Assembly (NCBI GenBank): GCA_907163375.1
Contig: CAJQUW010003381.1
Span: 1 to 64,000 of the forward strand
Source: Prostheceraeus crozeri
Lineage: Eukaryota > Platyhelminthes > Polycladida > Euryleptidae
Direction of reading: 5' to 3'
DNA: 64,000 nucleotides
Position numbers and translations under genes: made by a program. Shown one piece after another: positions 33,870 to 46,665 of this stretch. The notes below the pieces were generated by a model, which ran no database searches, was not told where the DNA came from, and saw only the letters and a program-made list of their open reading frames with translations. The number at the start of each line of letters is the position of its first letter. Position 1 is the first letter of the stretch.

Positions 33870-34848
33870 GGTTCTTCCTTCGCTGTAAAATCCCTCGGCT
33901 AAATTAAAGAACCTTCTTAAAATAAGGATCGTTTAGGATTACAGTTTCTTTCATTTGAAATCTTGTATCCTCAATTTGGAGATCAAGGCTTCATGGCTGA
34001 AGGTTGGACCTTGGGTTTTGGGTCGATCTTGGGTAAGTGATACAAAACTTGGGTTTTCTATTAATGCTGAATATATACAGATCAAGTTACAAAAATTAAT
34101 ATTTTGATCTGAATCTTAGGAGAGCCACGGGAAAAGAGCATTAAATTTTGATATTTATCAAATTTTCACTGGTTTCACAGAATATTTCAAAAATCAAATG
34201 CTTGTGATTATTAGCTATTTCATTCTGGGCTTGACAATACTACGCATTGAAAGTTCATACATATTGTATCCACTGTACGTTTACATGTATTTTGTTGCAT
34301 TTGTGCATATTTGTGCATATATTATATATCACATATTCCGTATATTCTATATCTTCGCAGTTATCTCCGCACCCTTAGCTTTCCGCGATAGCCAACATTT
34401 ATCCAAAAATAAATTCATTCCGATTTCGTATTCTAAATATGTTTAACCATATATTTGCTGCGCAGCTATGATATTTATGAAGTTTGTTTATATTTCTGAA
34501 TGATAAAATGAAGACAATTGCTTTGCTATGAGCAATGTGTAACTCAATTATAATTAAATCAAAGATCTCCCATTAGTCATCAGTGTAGGCTACATTAAAA
34601 GAAAAATGTATGATGTAGTACATGTGATTAGGCTACTAATTACAATTATTGCAATAATAAATCGTTTCCCAGTGATACCACACTTCTCATGAGCCCAATA
34701 GGAATTTTGTCCGATAGAAGAATATTTATGTCAGCACAAAATACAAAGAAAGCACTTCGTTTACTTGATTTCATTCATTTATTTAAACCTGGGCTTGAGT
34801 TTTGGGTTTTGACCCCAAGTTTTGCCCCGAAACTTGTATTGGGTATAC
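33870..34848. other. Host sequence, no gene recognised
   Basis: AT-rich with small open frames only (for example 34198-34446, hydrophobic). Nothing was identified. Confidence 0.5.
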
Positions 34849-34850
34849 AG

Positions 34851-35165
34851 GGTGAGTCAGACAAAACGAAATCTGATTATAAGGCGAAATAGTTATACTG
34901 TATTTCATTTAACTAAAAATTGATATCCATTTAAATATTTATTGAAACTGTCTCAAAACATAAGCTGAAAATGTCTCAAAAGCACGCTAAAGAACTGACT
35001 CAAATTGAGCACCTTCCTGTTCAATACAAACCCTGTATCGGCGAACAAACGAATCGTAAACTTTTTGGCATGTGTCGCGACTGAATACTGTAATCTCCTC
35101 GCGAATATAGGCGGCCAACTCCTATGCCCAACCTTGCATAGCAACTTTGCATAACTTTGTCGCAT
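34851..35165 (-). pseudogene. Transposase C-terminal fragment with TACAGGGTGAGTCAGAC end
   Basis: The sequence TATACAGGGTGAGTCAGACAA near 34851 looks like a transposon terminus. On the minus strand, from about 35165 down to 34960, mixed frames read through HAKKFTIRLFADTGFVLNRK and neighbouring basic residues. They resemble the last part of Tc1/mariner-like DDE transposases. Only about 100 residues remain and no catalytic motif is visible. No second end was found. Confidence 0.35.
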
Positions 35166-35235
35166 AGCAGTCCCACTTGATTCCGGTAGAAACCTTTCTT
35201 CATTTGAGAAACCTATTTTCTTTGAGAACTAAGCA

Positions 35236-36790
35236 TCGAGGCGGGTCCAAGCAAATGAAAATCCATGACATGTATAAGGAAATAGAGAATTCTCTTGACC
35301 GTCATTTCAATAGAGTCAGTCTTAGGCACAAAGTTCCATTGTCAAATATTCAAGAATGGAAGACTAAAGTGATGACAGTCGTAGAAGATTGCTCGAAAAA
35401 ATAAAATTGCTTGATAATAGAAGAAATAATGAGAAAAGATTCCTTGTTCGTTTAACAATAGAAGAGGAATCTTACCTTCAGTATTTACGCACAAAATAAA
35501 TTTTATGAAGAATTCTGTTTATTCAGCCAGCAGTTATGCATTTATATGTAAAAGGTTTTGTACCATGACATTGCTCAAGGAGTTGGGGTACGACCTGAGT
35601 TCGTTTTCGCCAATTGGCAACCTCACGTACACCTATATAGAAAGTAACGCTGCATGTGTTATCAATTAGAACCACAGTAATGTCTTAAGAGATGAATTCT
35701 ACCTACATAAATTACATAAAGTTCCTTACAAATTTCGTATCATAGCAGGAGCAAAGCATTCATTACTCTACATCCTGGTTAATAAAGGACTCTCTGTTAT
35801 CAGGGATCATTTTTAAAGGTATTGCAGTTTAATTTGCAACAATAGCGGCATAAACTGTTTTGAAGTGTCTAATCGACATCAGAATTTCTTAGCAAATTTC
35901 AAAGTCTGGATTTTAATAGCACACAGGTGTTTGATTTCTCTACTCTTTATAGCCTACTAACCCGGATCAGCGTGAAGTTAAAGATTGTGTTTTCAAATTA
36001 CTTGACAAGATTTCTGATAACTATAACAGAAAATATTCATGCTTTAAATGTGATAAAAGTTTCATGTCGCGGTCAAAATAAAACGGTTATACAACTTTTA
36101 CGAAGGAAACATTCAAATCCACAATTGCCGGTAGGTTTATTTTAGAAAATATTTTTATAAAGTTTTGGACGTCTAGTTTTCCAACGGGCTAGTGGCATTT
36201 CTAAGAGAGGGAATTGCAGTCCTATCTTAGCTGATCTTTTTTACATGTAGTACACTGCAAATATGTTTATGTGTAAAATTTGCTGAAAATGTGAAGATGG
36301 ACTGACTAAACTGTTATCTAATGCTTCCAGATACATGATATCAATGACATCTGTAGGCCTTATAATTAATCTTAAACATTTTAACTAGACTATAAAACAT
36401 ACTTACTCTGGTAGTTTGGAAGTGAGCAGAAGCGGTAGAAATGACAAAAAGAGGTTGAATGCTCAGATGCTTAATTGAGTATAACAAATGAGGGTTTACG
36501 AACTTCTGTGTAACATAAAGTAGACAATAACTTTGCTGTTATACAGTCCCAACATTCCCAAAAAATACAATCCCTTATAAAATGGGTAGCCAAGTATTTA
36601 ACGGACAACTTATAAGATATGGTCGAATTTGTTCATCTCCTGAGGATTTCGTGAAAAAAGCTTCTTCGACCTTTAGATTATTAGTAGCTAGAGGCGATAT
36701 TATAGATTCCTTAATCAATAGTGTAGAAAGATGTTTACACAGGCATAAAGAGCTACTTTTGAAATTTGGGTTTTTGAAGTTCAGTTTTCT
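35236..36790 (+). pseudogene. Reverse transcriptase of a retroelement (Penelope-like), decayed
   Basis: In order: KTKVMTVVEDCSKK and RRNNEKRFLVRLT (35370-35455), TLLKELGYDLSSFSPIGNL (about 35567-35620), LHKVPYKFRIIAGAKHSLLY (35710-35772), VFDFSTLYSLLTRI (35924-35965), SNYLTRFLI, and NGQLIRYGRICSSPEDFVKK (36603-36662) with LINSVERCLHRHKELLLKFG. The 'LHK-x-P-[YF]-K-x-R' motif and the 'FDFSTLYT'-like motif A are hallmarks of Penelope-like reverse transcriptases and their relatives. The catalytic YxDD motif was not found, and frames change often. No terminal repeats or GIY-YIG endonuclease were seen, so the exact clade is inferred. Confidence 0.6.
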
Positions 36791-36799
36791 TAAAATGCA

Positions 36800-39637
36800 A
36801 AATAATCAGATTTTATTTTCTGTCGACTTTGACTTTTGCCGATTTGGACTAAAACCCATTTTGACTAACCTGACTTTTGACTGTGGAAACTGTACAATTT
36901 TACTGTACAGGGTCCGTTTCAGGTAAGTTTGAGTGCTCATGAGTTAGGGCTGTAACACGACTCTTACCTTAGTTCCTGCTGATTCCTAGCTGCTACAGAG
37001 AACACATAGCTAGTCATTTTCAGGACTAACTTCATTTTCAGCATGTGTTGAAGAATGCAGTTTAACTCATGTATTTTATATAATTTTCTTGTGAATTTTT
37101 ACTTTGTTGATTTATACTTAATAATTTATGCTTCTTTATACAGTAGATGTATTTATTTTTGTACAAATTTCAAAATTCCATTATAATCGTATTTCGCTAA
37201 TGATCTTCAGAAATTCATCTTTCAAAATTTCTCACTTTTTTCATTGTTAATATGATCTACACCTTGATATTTGCTTGATTTGCTTGTTTTCGATATTAAT
37301 TAAAGGTATATCCCGCTCAACTTTTTAAGTTGGTCCGTATCGATACTACGGCATCAATTAACTTGATTTACCGCTTCTGCAACTCGAGGAGTAATTCTCT
37401 CGCTAAGCGTCGAACAATTCTCGGTGATGACGTCAGCTGTGATAAGTTGCACCTTGACAATAACGTCACCGGTGACAATAAGGGGGTAGCCAGGTATACA
37501 CATCGCTGGCTGTCACAATTTAAGATCGTAAAGCGATTCGATCTCCTGCTGCACGAAATGCTGCAAATATAGCTGAAAAAGTTTTCACTCAATGGACAGA
37601 GTGACTCAGTGAGACCGAGACTTATTGAGTAATAATTTTTCCCTTATTCTCATAAATACTATCAATCAGCAAAATATGCCTTAATGTACAATGCTCAAGC
37701 TTAAACTCATTGCCATGCTTCATATTGCCATTCAAGACAGGCCTACTAACCGACTCTACTATTTTGCGATCACATCATCGTGCTTTATATGATAGGCATC
37801 ATAGCAATGGCATTTAATCCACAGCATCAAAATGCAGCTGAAGTGATTGACAAAATCTAGCATTAGATGTGTAGCATCTGAGTACAGCATGAAAAAGATG
37901 TAGGGCATTGGAATTATCATATATGGTATGTTCTTTATTAAATTTTAATGGAGATTCGATAAAATTAGCTCTATCTATGTCTAGATCTACTTGCATGCTT
38001 GAAGAAATTCCTATGGTCTTAGGCTATGTGAGACTTTTTAAAGAATATCGACTTTTCTGTAAGTATCAGCTAAACGTGTTACATTAAAATAAATAAGATA
38101 ACCTACTTGAAAAGTCGAATGCCACAATATAAGATATTCGTATAGTTTAATCATCAGTACCATCTGCCATGACAGTTGCTGATCTCTCCAGTGCTTTTGG
38201 CTGTCATCATCTTGTTATGCCATTCTCAAACTCTGATGTCTTATTTAGGTAAATTGCAAAAAAATTTTCAGAATCGGCTCCGGAGTTTGTGATCAATAAT
38301 CCAATTTCTACTTTTGTCACTTTCTCCTTTGAAAGAAGCGACCCGTTGATTGAAAGATAAAAAGAAGGAAACTTAAACACCACTCGATTGATACACAGGA
38401 GCTGTTTACAATTAGGTTTTGAGGTAGAAACAGGGCAATCGGCGCCATACTTTTCCAGTCGGTGCACTTATAAGACATTTGCGTCGCTGGTACGCATCTT
38501 CCGAAGATATCATGTCAAGCAGTGTAGATTAAATGACGACTTAAATTTCCTTCATCACATCGACGCTGAAAATCATACATCGATGTATGACTACAAATTA
38601 TTGAGACTTTCATGAGAGAGGATGAAATAACATATTTATGGTCTAAAATTTGATGTGTCATGGTGAAGTAGCGTTCTAGCAATTGTCTGACAAAAATTTG
38701 AGTGGCTCCGATTGCCATATCACATTATTATCGCTGATTATCATAGATATGCAAGCATGCGTGCAACGAGGCATAACAGACGGTCATTTTTGGAAATTGC
38801 ATCGAATGTTTTGACATGGTTTTGCACCCAAACACGAATTTTGTTTGGCGAAACACGTGCTAATGGTTTCAATGACTTCTGAACTCCATATGACAATGAA
38901 ACTCTTTCCCGTTCGACCACTTTCCGCTAGACAAAGATGCTATCCTCGTCCGGTGAAGCTTGCAAAGCATTTAGTCGAGCAAACCAGTGTCTATCGGTGA
39001 AGTGTGGCGCCATCGGCGGGCTTGTAGGGAGAGACATTTTACACTTCGGGATAATGAACATTCAACAGAAGGTTAGCATGTACTTGTTCATCTAGGAAAT
39101 ACTGCAGCACTGCTACTTGTGTTTGACCGGGGTTCATCACGCCTTGAACGGAATTTGCTTCTCAAAAACGGCGCCATCTCAATCAGAAATCGTCAAAGAG
39201 ACTGAATAAATGAGTTTGAATACGTGCTCAAGACGATACCTCGACCGAGAACGGGTGAGAGAGCAGTCTAAGATGTGACCTGTCGCGGTTTAACCAACTC
39301 CATCTCTGATCAACAACACGAGTCCCAATTCTTCCAAAAAACAAAGGAATTCTCATCAACATTTCGAGGTGTCGATGCTGTTTGTCAATACCATGGCATA
39401 GGCCTACTCGCCAGATTTAAAATTGTGTGATAGGTGTTTCGTTGACTGACTGATCGAATGAGAAAATAGGAAAATCGAGTTTTTAGATGAGGATGTTGTT
39501 GTGTGATCGATTATTTCGTTCAATCTCTCAAGAGGAGTTCTTGACCAAAGTCCGAAAACGACGAAAGTCATAACATCGCCGGCATCGATATGATGACAGT
39601 TTGTGCTATTTTTGAAGTATAGCAAAATCAAAAGGTA
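36800..39637. other. Host sequence with unidentified repeats
   Basis: No gene recognised. A GC-richer stretch at 37310-37575, containing the inverted words TCACCGGTGA, reads open on both strands but matches nothing I know. Minus-strand frame 38467-38207 (IGLLITNSGADSENFFAIYL) looks protein-like but is short and isolated. Confidence 0.4.
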
Positions 39638-41297
39638 CAGTCCGTTTCATAAAAAGTGGATCATCCTAAAATTTGACTAGATAAAACATAAGTATGATAC
39701 AGAAAGCATTTTTCATGTTATTTCATGTCTCTAATATATTTAAATGTCCTTATATAATCTGATAAGCTATGATACAGTAACGGTTCTTAAGAAGCTAATA
39801 TTTTGTGGCCCTACCCTTATTGTCAATGACATTACCAATTCGTCTAGGCATTGATTCGATGATATCGTTGATTTTTGACTGATCTAACTTTCTCCACTCT
39901 CTTTTTAACAGTGACGTAAGTTGTGATACGCCATCTGTAGGTAGCAGTGAACGACGAACGTTACGTTTTAAAATACTCCATACATTTTCTATGGGATTCA
40001 GATCAGGAGAACGAGCTGGCCAAGATAATGTCCTAAGCCCTAATTGAGACTTGCATAAGTTGACTCTACTACTCCTGTGACACGTAGCATTATCATCCAT
40101 AAATAACCAAGTCGATGGATCACCAAGTTGATCTGTCATTTGGCCGATGTTCATTCGTAAAACATTCACATAGCGTTCAGAATTCATGGTTCCTTGCTGT
40201 ATGTGAAGTTCAGGGCGGCCATTGGTCCAAATGCCAGCCCAAATCAGTAGAGTCGCACCACCTTGTACCCGGGGACGATGTAAATGTCTCGGAATTTCCT
40301 GATCAGATTTTATCCATAATCCCAATCGACCATCACTATCCTTCAGACGGACTGATGCCTCATCAGACCAGACAACCCGATCCCATTGATTTCGCCAGTG
40401 ACAATGACTCATTGCCCATCTGAGACGTCTTTTTGTATGCTGATCTGATAATTCGATCTGAGAGGGCCTCTTACAGCTCTTGAAATTCGACTCAATAAGT
40501 CTTCTACGAATAGTGGACTTAGAAATAGACGAGTCTAGTGCAGCCATCTCAGTTAACGAGAGACTTGGATCAACTTTAACAAATCTCAAAATTAGGCGGT
40601 CTCTACGTTTGGATGTTTTGCGTGGACGGCCAGAGCCCTCTTTACGACAGAGTCGAAAATCATTATTATGCCATCGATGCACATTTGTGTAAGGGACATT
40701 TAGTCGCTTGCTTGTAGCTCGCAAAGAAAACCCTAGTTCTAGCAAGGCTGACACTTTGCCTTTTGTGAATTCGATCTCTTTATTGTTCATTTGTGCTTTG
40801 TATTGTTTTCAACCGGTAAGAGATAGATTTCTAGCTGAAAGCAATCAGGAGTGCTGCCAACACCACCGCAACGAAGTCAGGAAGCTATGGAACATGAAGT
40901 CCAGTTAATCACATGTAGCAGTTACCTACATTATTGTTGATGAATAATGGTGCTATACTGGCTCTGATTGACCGATTTTCTTTATTTTTGTTTTGCTTGA
41001 TAGCTTTTGGCTTGTAGAACAACATATTGCATAACAAAGGAAACAAATGTAATTTTATAAGAGTGAGGTATGATTTTGTGTAACATTGCTAAATGAAGAT
41101 CAAATTATCTACTACTTTTTTATCTATGACAGGAAAACAACTCAATATTCATGATTGAAATTTCCAACAATGATATTAGTAAGCACAACTGACATATCTT
41201 CCAAATTTCAGAGAAATTCGTTCAAGTTTGGCGGAGTTAGACAAAGTTGAAGTTAAGGCGATGTTTAAGGGTGATCCATTTTTTATGAAACAATCTG
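39638..41297 (-). mobile_element. Complete Tc1 element
   Basis: Ends CAGTCCGTTTCATAAAAAGT and, inverted, TTTTTTATGAAACAATCTG make about 30-bp inverted repeats flanked by TA (39636-39637 and 41298-41299). Length is 1660 bp. It contains an uninterrupted transposase on the minus strand and about 500 bp of untranslated sequence before the gene. Confidence 0.95.
39795..40790 (-). CDS. Tc1-family transposase, intact
   Basis: 331 residues, no stops: the full length of the family. The N-terminal paired-type helix-turn-helix domain spans about residues 8-105, with SLRATSKRLNVPYTNVHRWH and the GRPRKTSKRRDR linker resembling the GRPR motif. The catalytic core follows: VVWSDEASVRL (Asp 1, near residue 141), LFMDDNATCHRS (Asp 2) and SPDLNPIENVWSIL (Glu), with 34 residues between Asp 2 and Glu, so a DD34E triad. 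It binds the terminal inverted repeats, cuts the element and inserts it at TA. The start at 40790 gives MNNKEIEFTKGK and is the first ATG. It is the only full-length, uninterrupted transposase in the window, suggesting a recent arrival and possible activity. Confidence 0.95.
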   Translation of the reverse strand: MNNKEIEFTKGKVSALLELGFSLRATSKRLNVPYTNVHRWHNNDFRLCRKEGSGRPRKTSKRRDRLILRFVKVDPSLSLTEMAALDSSISKSTIRRRLIESNFKSCKRPSQIELSDQHTKRRLRWAMSHCHWRNQWDRVVWSDEASVRLKDSDGRLGLWIKSDQEIPRHLHRPRVQGGATLLIWAGIWTNGRPELHIQQGTMNSERYVNVLRMNIGQMTDQLGDPSTWLFMDDNATCHRSSRVNLCKSQLGLRTLSWPARSPDLNPIENVWSILKRNVRRSLLPTDGVSQLTSLLKREWRKLDQSKINDIIESMPRRIGNVIDNKGRATKY

Positions 41298-41944
41298 TAG
41301 AATGATAAATTCAATTGTGTCATTATGGAGGTCTTAGGGGAGGCTATTTATCATGCAAATATGATATCCATATTGCATTTTTTATGGTTAGGATATCACA
41401 ATAAGTAGCCGTCTATATGATGACTAATTATGGTCATCACAGATGAATCTAATTTTGTGGTGGTCACTTATTCAGAGAAAATATGGCATTTTCCAAGAAA
41501 AATATATAAAAATCAATGAGCATTAATTAAGTGACTTTCATGATTATCAATTATGACCAGTTAAGCATTCTACATGTACAGTTTCGTTTGAGTTGATGCA
41601 CTCAATCAAATGCAGAGGCGTCAATGCGATGACAGAAAAAGTTTTGGACATGCTATATTTGTCGACCTAGCTCCAAATTCAATGAGCTTGATTTCTCAAC
41701 TCTTGATTTTCTTTGATTCAAGGGTGCTAGAAAATCCTTGAGCCAAAGTCCGCTTAGACGCAATTCTTTGCTGTACAGCAATCCAAAAAATGTATTTTTC
41801 GTGAGGTCATGCAAAAATCAGGTGTTTTTGAATTTTAGAAAAGAAAATATCGAAAAGCAACATCGCAAAAAAATTTCTTTATATTTTCAAAAAATTGTCA
41901 AAATTAAATTATTATATAGTTAAAATAACGAATTTACTTATTAA

Positions 41945-43908
41945 CACTAGCTTTAGCGACACTTTGAAATATCTAGATTTACTGAGGTGTCGTTTTCGAC
42001 GCCAACTCGCAATTTCTTTTCTTTATGAATCCCGGAACTGTCCAAGTATTACTCTTTGATTCGCAATACAAAATATTGATAGGCCTAATTGATATCCATG
42101 CACATTTTGACCTGCACAGCGGCCGCATGTTGGCTTGCTATAGGATGTGCAGCAAGTCAGTGTGGCATTTTGACAAGAGGATATGACATTTTCGGCGTTT
42201 CCTTTGTTCGACGTTCACATTTATTGCGAGTGGTATATTTGTCGAAGAAGCATTTATTTTTGTCAAATGTTCAGTAAGTTCTTGGAGAAAGCACCGTCGC
42301 GTTAGAGGGAGAGAAGTAAAAAAGTTATCGCAACAAATGTTGTAACCCTGACCACGACTTGGTTGAATCAATTTCAATGCGACATATTCAGCCATCGGAA
42401 CATCGCCACACTCATCAAGCTCTTGTGCACCAAGATATGGAATTATATTGATGACATATTTCGTTTCGACGTTGACCAACAGCCAGAATTTCAAACCAAA
42501 CTTATCGGGCTTGTTTGGCATGTATGTTATGTAACCGCATCGTGTCTTGAAAGAGTAATTGTTCATATACAGTCAACGAATAGTTACAAGTGAACTTAGA
42601 CTGACAATTACTCATAAATTTCTGAAACACTTCACGAATTGGAAGAAATATCTCATTTGTAGATCTCAAGCGTTTAGGTTTGTCATCAAATCTTAGAAAC
42701 TTCAAAATTTTGAGGAAACGATCACATGCCATAGTTTTGCTAAACATTTGAATTCCGTAGGTAGCCTACTGTTCCATAAAAACGACACAGGATGATTTCT
42801 TCCATGCAGTCCACGAGCATACATCAGGGACAAGCATTTCTCAAGTTCATTCACAGTTAGTAGAAAATTTTTGTTGCCTCTTATTTCAGCTTCTTCATTC
42901 GTATACGCAACAATCTGACGTAGAATAGACTCGTGAAGGTATTTCTTCCATGAGTCATAAGGTGTTAAGACGGAAGATTGAATGGAGGTTCGGCAACCAG
43001 GAGAAGCAGTAAAATATCATGGGCCGCAGTCCTTCCAAGCCAAGAAGCATTTGATGGAATGGAAGTCATGGTACGGTAGTACCATCTCGACCAGTTACAC
43101 TTACAGAACTTGATGATCTTGACGAATTTGAATGATTGAGCACATCGCTGGCATTGTCAGAATCTTCTGATGCGCATTAGTGAACTATATTATGATTCTC
43201 TTCTGCAATTTCTTTGGCGGATAACTCAGTGTCAGTGTCCCAATCATTTAGAATTCTACCCATAGGCCTATCTGTCACGGTCAATTTTTTTCGTGCTGCC
43301 ATTTTGTGTCACGATTAAATATTACAGTATTTCTGTAAGTCACAGCTATGAATAGGAGCTCGTATATCTACGCAGCAGTCAGATTCAAATGCTAGTAAAT
43401 CAATAAATATATTGCAATCTGAAGTATGATTTGTAAAACCTGGTTGACTTGATGCATAGACATTTCACAGGCACAGTTTGAGGACATTGCAAAATTGTTC
43501 GCAAAAAAACATCGCAACTAACTGAAAAAAAACAATGGTCTGTCTCATCTCTATGAAGCCCCTGAGGAGACATCTATTCTGCCATTATTACTTTCCTGAG
43601 AATCGAAATGTTCCATCACTTATTGAAAGTAATCACTTTATCCATCCATTAGTCTAACCGTGAATTGACTAGTTGGCACTAACACTTTGGTGTCGAAAAC
43701 GATACCTCAGTAAAAATAGGGGTTCTTGCCTAATCAGTGGCCCTTTCACTGTCATACAGCATCAATGTCAAGTATAAGTGCATCAATTACCAGCTCACCG
43801 AACAATGAAAAGTCAGTTAATCTGTTGCCACTACGATGAATACATGAAAAATTAGCAATGTACAAAATTTTGTTGGTGTCAAAAAACGACACCTCCGTAA
43901 TTCTAATG
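41945..43908 (-). mobile_element. piggyBac-like element, internally deleted
   Basis: TTAA at 41941-41944 and 43909-43912. Short inverted ends are CACTAG and CTAATG. Subterminal inverted blocks contain GAGGTGTCGTTTTCGAC (about 41985) and its complement GTCGAAAACGATACCTC (about 43692), plus a third at about 43878. Length is 1964 bp. It carries the N-terminal two-thirds of a transposase on the minus strand. Confidence 0.9.
42138..43302 (-). pseudogene. piggyBac-like transposase, truncated, first catalytic Asp changed
   Basis: From the ATG at 43302: MAARKKLTVTDRPMGRILND, then an acidic Ser/Asp region, and MACDRFLKILKFLRFDDKPK (about 42730). SLTVYEQLLF follows, then GYITYMPNKPDKFGLKFWLL and YNICCDNFFTSLPLTRRC (Asp 2, about 42330), ending in Lys/Arg-rich sequence near 42190. 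The family's first catalytic Asp, in the LTVDE block, reads Tyr here (codon TAT), and the region with the third Asp is missing. It has several frameshifts and stops. It differs from the piggyBac at 23756 in sequence and ends, so it is a separate family. Confidence 0.85.
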
Positions 43909-43912
43909 TTAA

Positions 43913-45697
43913 TGAGACTGTTTCAAATGATTGCGTAGATGTTCACAGATAGAATAGAAAATATGTTTATTCTCCATAGACAACAAGCCGAGTATGTACA
44001 TTCGAATAGGCATGCAAGAGTAATACAACAATGTGGAGATACAACAATAATGGAGAAAGGGACCAGAGGACCCACAAGAAGGAGTATATGACTGGCCCGC
44101 ACATAATTATATACATGTTTGTTAAATAATATAGACAATGTACATACATCTGATGCTTAGTTTTGGATAACATCACCAGGACGTAGCCTCCCGTCGTCGC
44201 TAAACAACTTCAGAAGTAATAATTGCCGCGGGTGCATTTTTTCGGATTTAGTTATTAATTAAATTTTCGAGCAATCGTATCGTGGAAAGGTAGCAAATTA
44301 ATCTCACGAATAAGAATTCATTAGCTATATATCAGCCACAAATTGTGACAAATAGGCTAATACTTTTAGTAAGAAATGATCTGAAAAATTGTGATGCATG
44401 TATCATTGTGAAGTAGCGGTCGCAGTTTGAATTCTGTGCATTAATTCAGAGTGAATCATGTCATTGTTGATAAATCATAGGCTACCTGCCCACTGAATAA
44501 GTTTTTTTTAACTTGGTGATGCATTAAATTGAGTTAGCAATTTTTCAAATTATGTCAAGCGTTTAGCGTTTCACATTCAAGTACATTCCGTTGCTTGAAT
44601 ACCGCCAACAATTGCCACTTTGATTCACACATCAAATATTTACATACACAAAATATCCAGCACTCGTAAACTGAGCGTCATCGGAGAAATGAATTGTTTC
44701 ATTTCTGAGACTCGATATTTGATCAAATAAATACATGCTACGAAGTCAGGCGTGTGCAACCTGCGAATTCTGCTGGGATGCAAATATGCGTCTTCATAGC
44801 ACAAAGTGAACCATTTGTGAAATAGACGTACAGGTAGTTAACAAAAAGCAATTACCATCGTCTCACAACCATTCCGCATCGTAGTAGGCCTACCTTAATC
44901 TTGGTTTCTTTAGGTAGACCTACAAAAATTATCATTAGCATGTTTCCGTCAAATTCGGTAAAAAGCGAGTCGTGATTCCACGACGACAAAAATACACAAA
45001 AGCAATGTTTGACACCCATAACTCCTCCATCTTCGCTTTAGCAATTAACAAAATGAGGCTATGCATATACAGTGGCGATCCGAGCATAGGCTATTAATCT
45101 GAACACCTGCATTTATTAATTTTTCTTGAACAAATTTTATTCTTATGTCTCAAATGTTTATAATTATAGGTGCTGTACAGAATTGTACTTTGAAATACTT
45201 TTATGCTAACAGATTATACTACATTTATACTAACAGATTGAAATGGTAGGCCTTCTTCAATGAAGAATGCCTTGACTTACAAGATGAATTATTGATGTGC
45301 TTTTTATAGCAACTCTCTATAATAGGTAAATAAACACATAATCACATATGCCTGCTATGCTTCATGTAGGGTGTGCATGCATCGAAGGATAGGATGCTCC
45401 GAGGTCAAATTAAGTTCATTATCATTACAAAAGATGACTTGCGTTTCAAATTTATTGATAATATAAATAAATTCACACAATTGATCATCTGAATGTATGT
45501 TTTATCACAAAAATAGAATGATAAAAATGATGCCGAAGAGAACAATACTAAACCAAGATCAAATTGTTCGCATGCTCGCTCCTTTCAGGATATCATGAAT
45601 TTCCCGCTGCAGATTGTGACATCCGATATCTGCAAAAAAAAGAAAGAGAAGTTGTAGCTAAAATTCATCATGCACAGTATTGATTGCTATCGACATC
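43913..45697. other. Host sequence, no gene recognised
   Basis: AT-rich, with only short frames. Several aggcctac words. Nothing identified. Confidence 0.5.
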
Positions 45698-45700
45698 ATA

Positions 45701-46421
45701 GTCCGGCAGCCAGAGCGAGTGTCTGCAGGGAACGTGGCCGAAAGTGAGACTTTCATAGAATGATGTGCACTCTATGCCTACTACGAATCGGCACGTCTGC
45801 CGAGTTCTAGTGAGTTCCTCTTCTTGTCAGACAAGATCAAAGAAAAACACATGTAAATCCAATGGGACGCAGATTGCAGTTTTTGGTTAAAATGAAATTT
45901 TGTATGTTTTCTCTGATTAAACGAAAAGTACTAAGCCCAGTCATAATTTTTGGCATGGAATGTCTTCAGGTCATTTCCTATGATGTGCATGTGCTGTTAT
46001 CATGCATCTAATCGGCTATGTATGTGAGAATGTGGTTGAATGTGGATAAAGTTGCTCAAAATGTTTGTGTTTGCAAACATTAAGAGGCTCGCCAAATCTA
46101 AATGCGTTTCGCTATATAGACAGGGGTGCATGAAAATGAAAGGAAATGACCTGAAGACATTCCATGCCAAAAATTATGACTGTGGGCTTAGTACTTTTCG
46201 TTTAATCAGAGAAAACATACAAAATTTCATTTTGACCAAAAACTGCAATCTGCGTCCCATTGGATTTACATATGTTTTTCTTTGATCTTGTCTGACAAGA
46301 AGAGGAACTCACTAGAACTCGGTAGACGTGCCGATTCGTAGTAGGCATAGAGTGCACATCATTCTATGAAAGTCTCACGTTCGGCCACGTTCCCTGCAGA
46401 CACTCGTTTTGGCTGCCGGAC
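45701..46421. mobile_element. Fold-back MITE with ~285-bp inverted arms
   Basis: Left arm 45701-45985 starts GTCCGGCAGCCAGAGCGAGT. Right arm 46137-46421 is its reverse complement ending GGCTGCCGGAC. Identity is about 95% by eye, with a 150-bp loop between. TA lies at 45699-45700 and 46422-46423, the target signature of the Tc1/mariner group. No coding capacity. Confidence 0.9.
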
Positions 46422-46439
46422 TATCAGTATTTATGCAGA

Positions 46440-46645
46440 AATTCGAGGGTGCAAATTTCAATCGAAAATATCCACTTTATGGTCAGGAACATGAGGATAT
46501 TTCTCAAAGACACACTTGTAGGACACCGTTAGCTTTCACTCATTTTCGTTTAGTAACCAAAAACAAAAATAATTTAACTGACGTTCGATAACGGCCGGCG
46601 CTTCGTGCCACTGACACTTCAAGAGTCAATTACAGATGTGGCAGT
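46440..46645 (+). repeat. Left arm of an older inverted repeat (with 48660-48840)
   Basis: TTTCACTCATTTTCGTTTAG, GACCAAAAACA-like words, ACGTTCGATAACGGCCGGCG and TGACACTTCAAGAGTCA recur in reverse complement at 48660-48840. This arm translates to SQRHTCRTPLAFTHFRLVTK in the + frame, and the other copy to DRHSCRTTLGFTPFRLQTKN on the minus strand. Both derive from one coding repeat of unknown identity. Confidence 0.65.
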
Positions 46646-46665
46646 ATCATGCAGTGCGCAGAATA

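Noticed and set aside
37310-37600. Possible host exon in a GC-richer block
   Set aside because: Open on both strands with no splice signals or recognisable domain.
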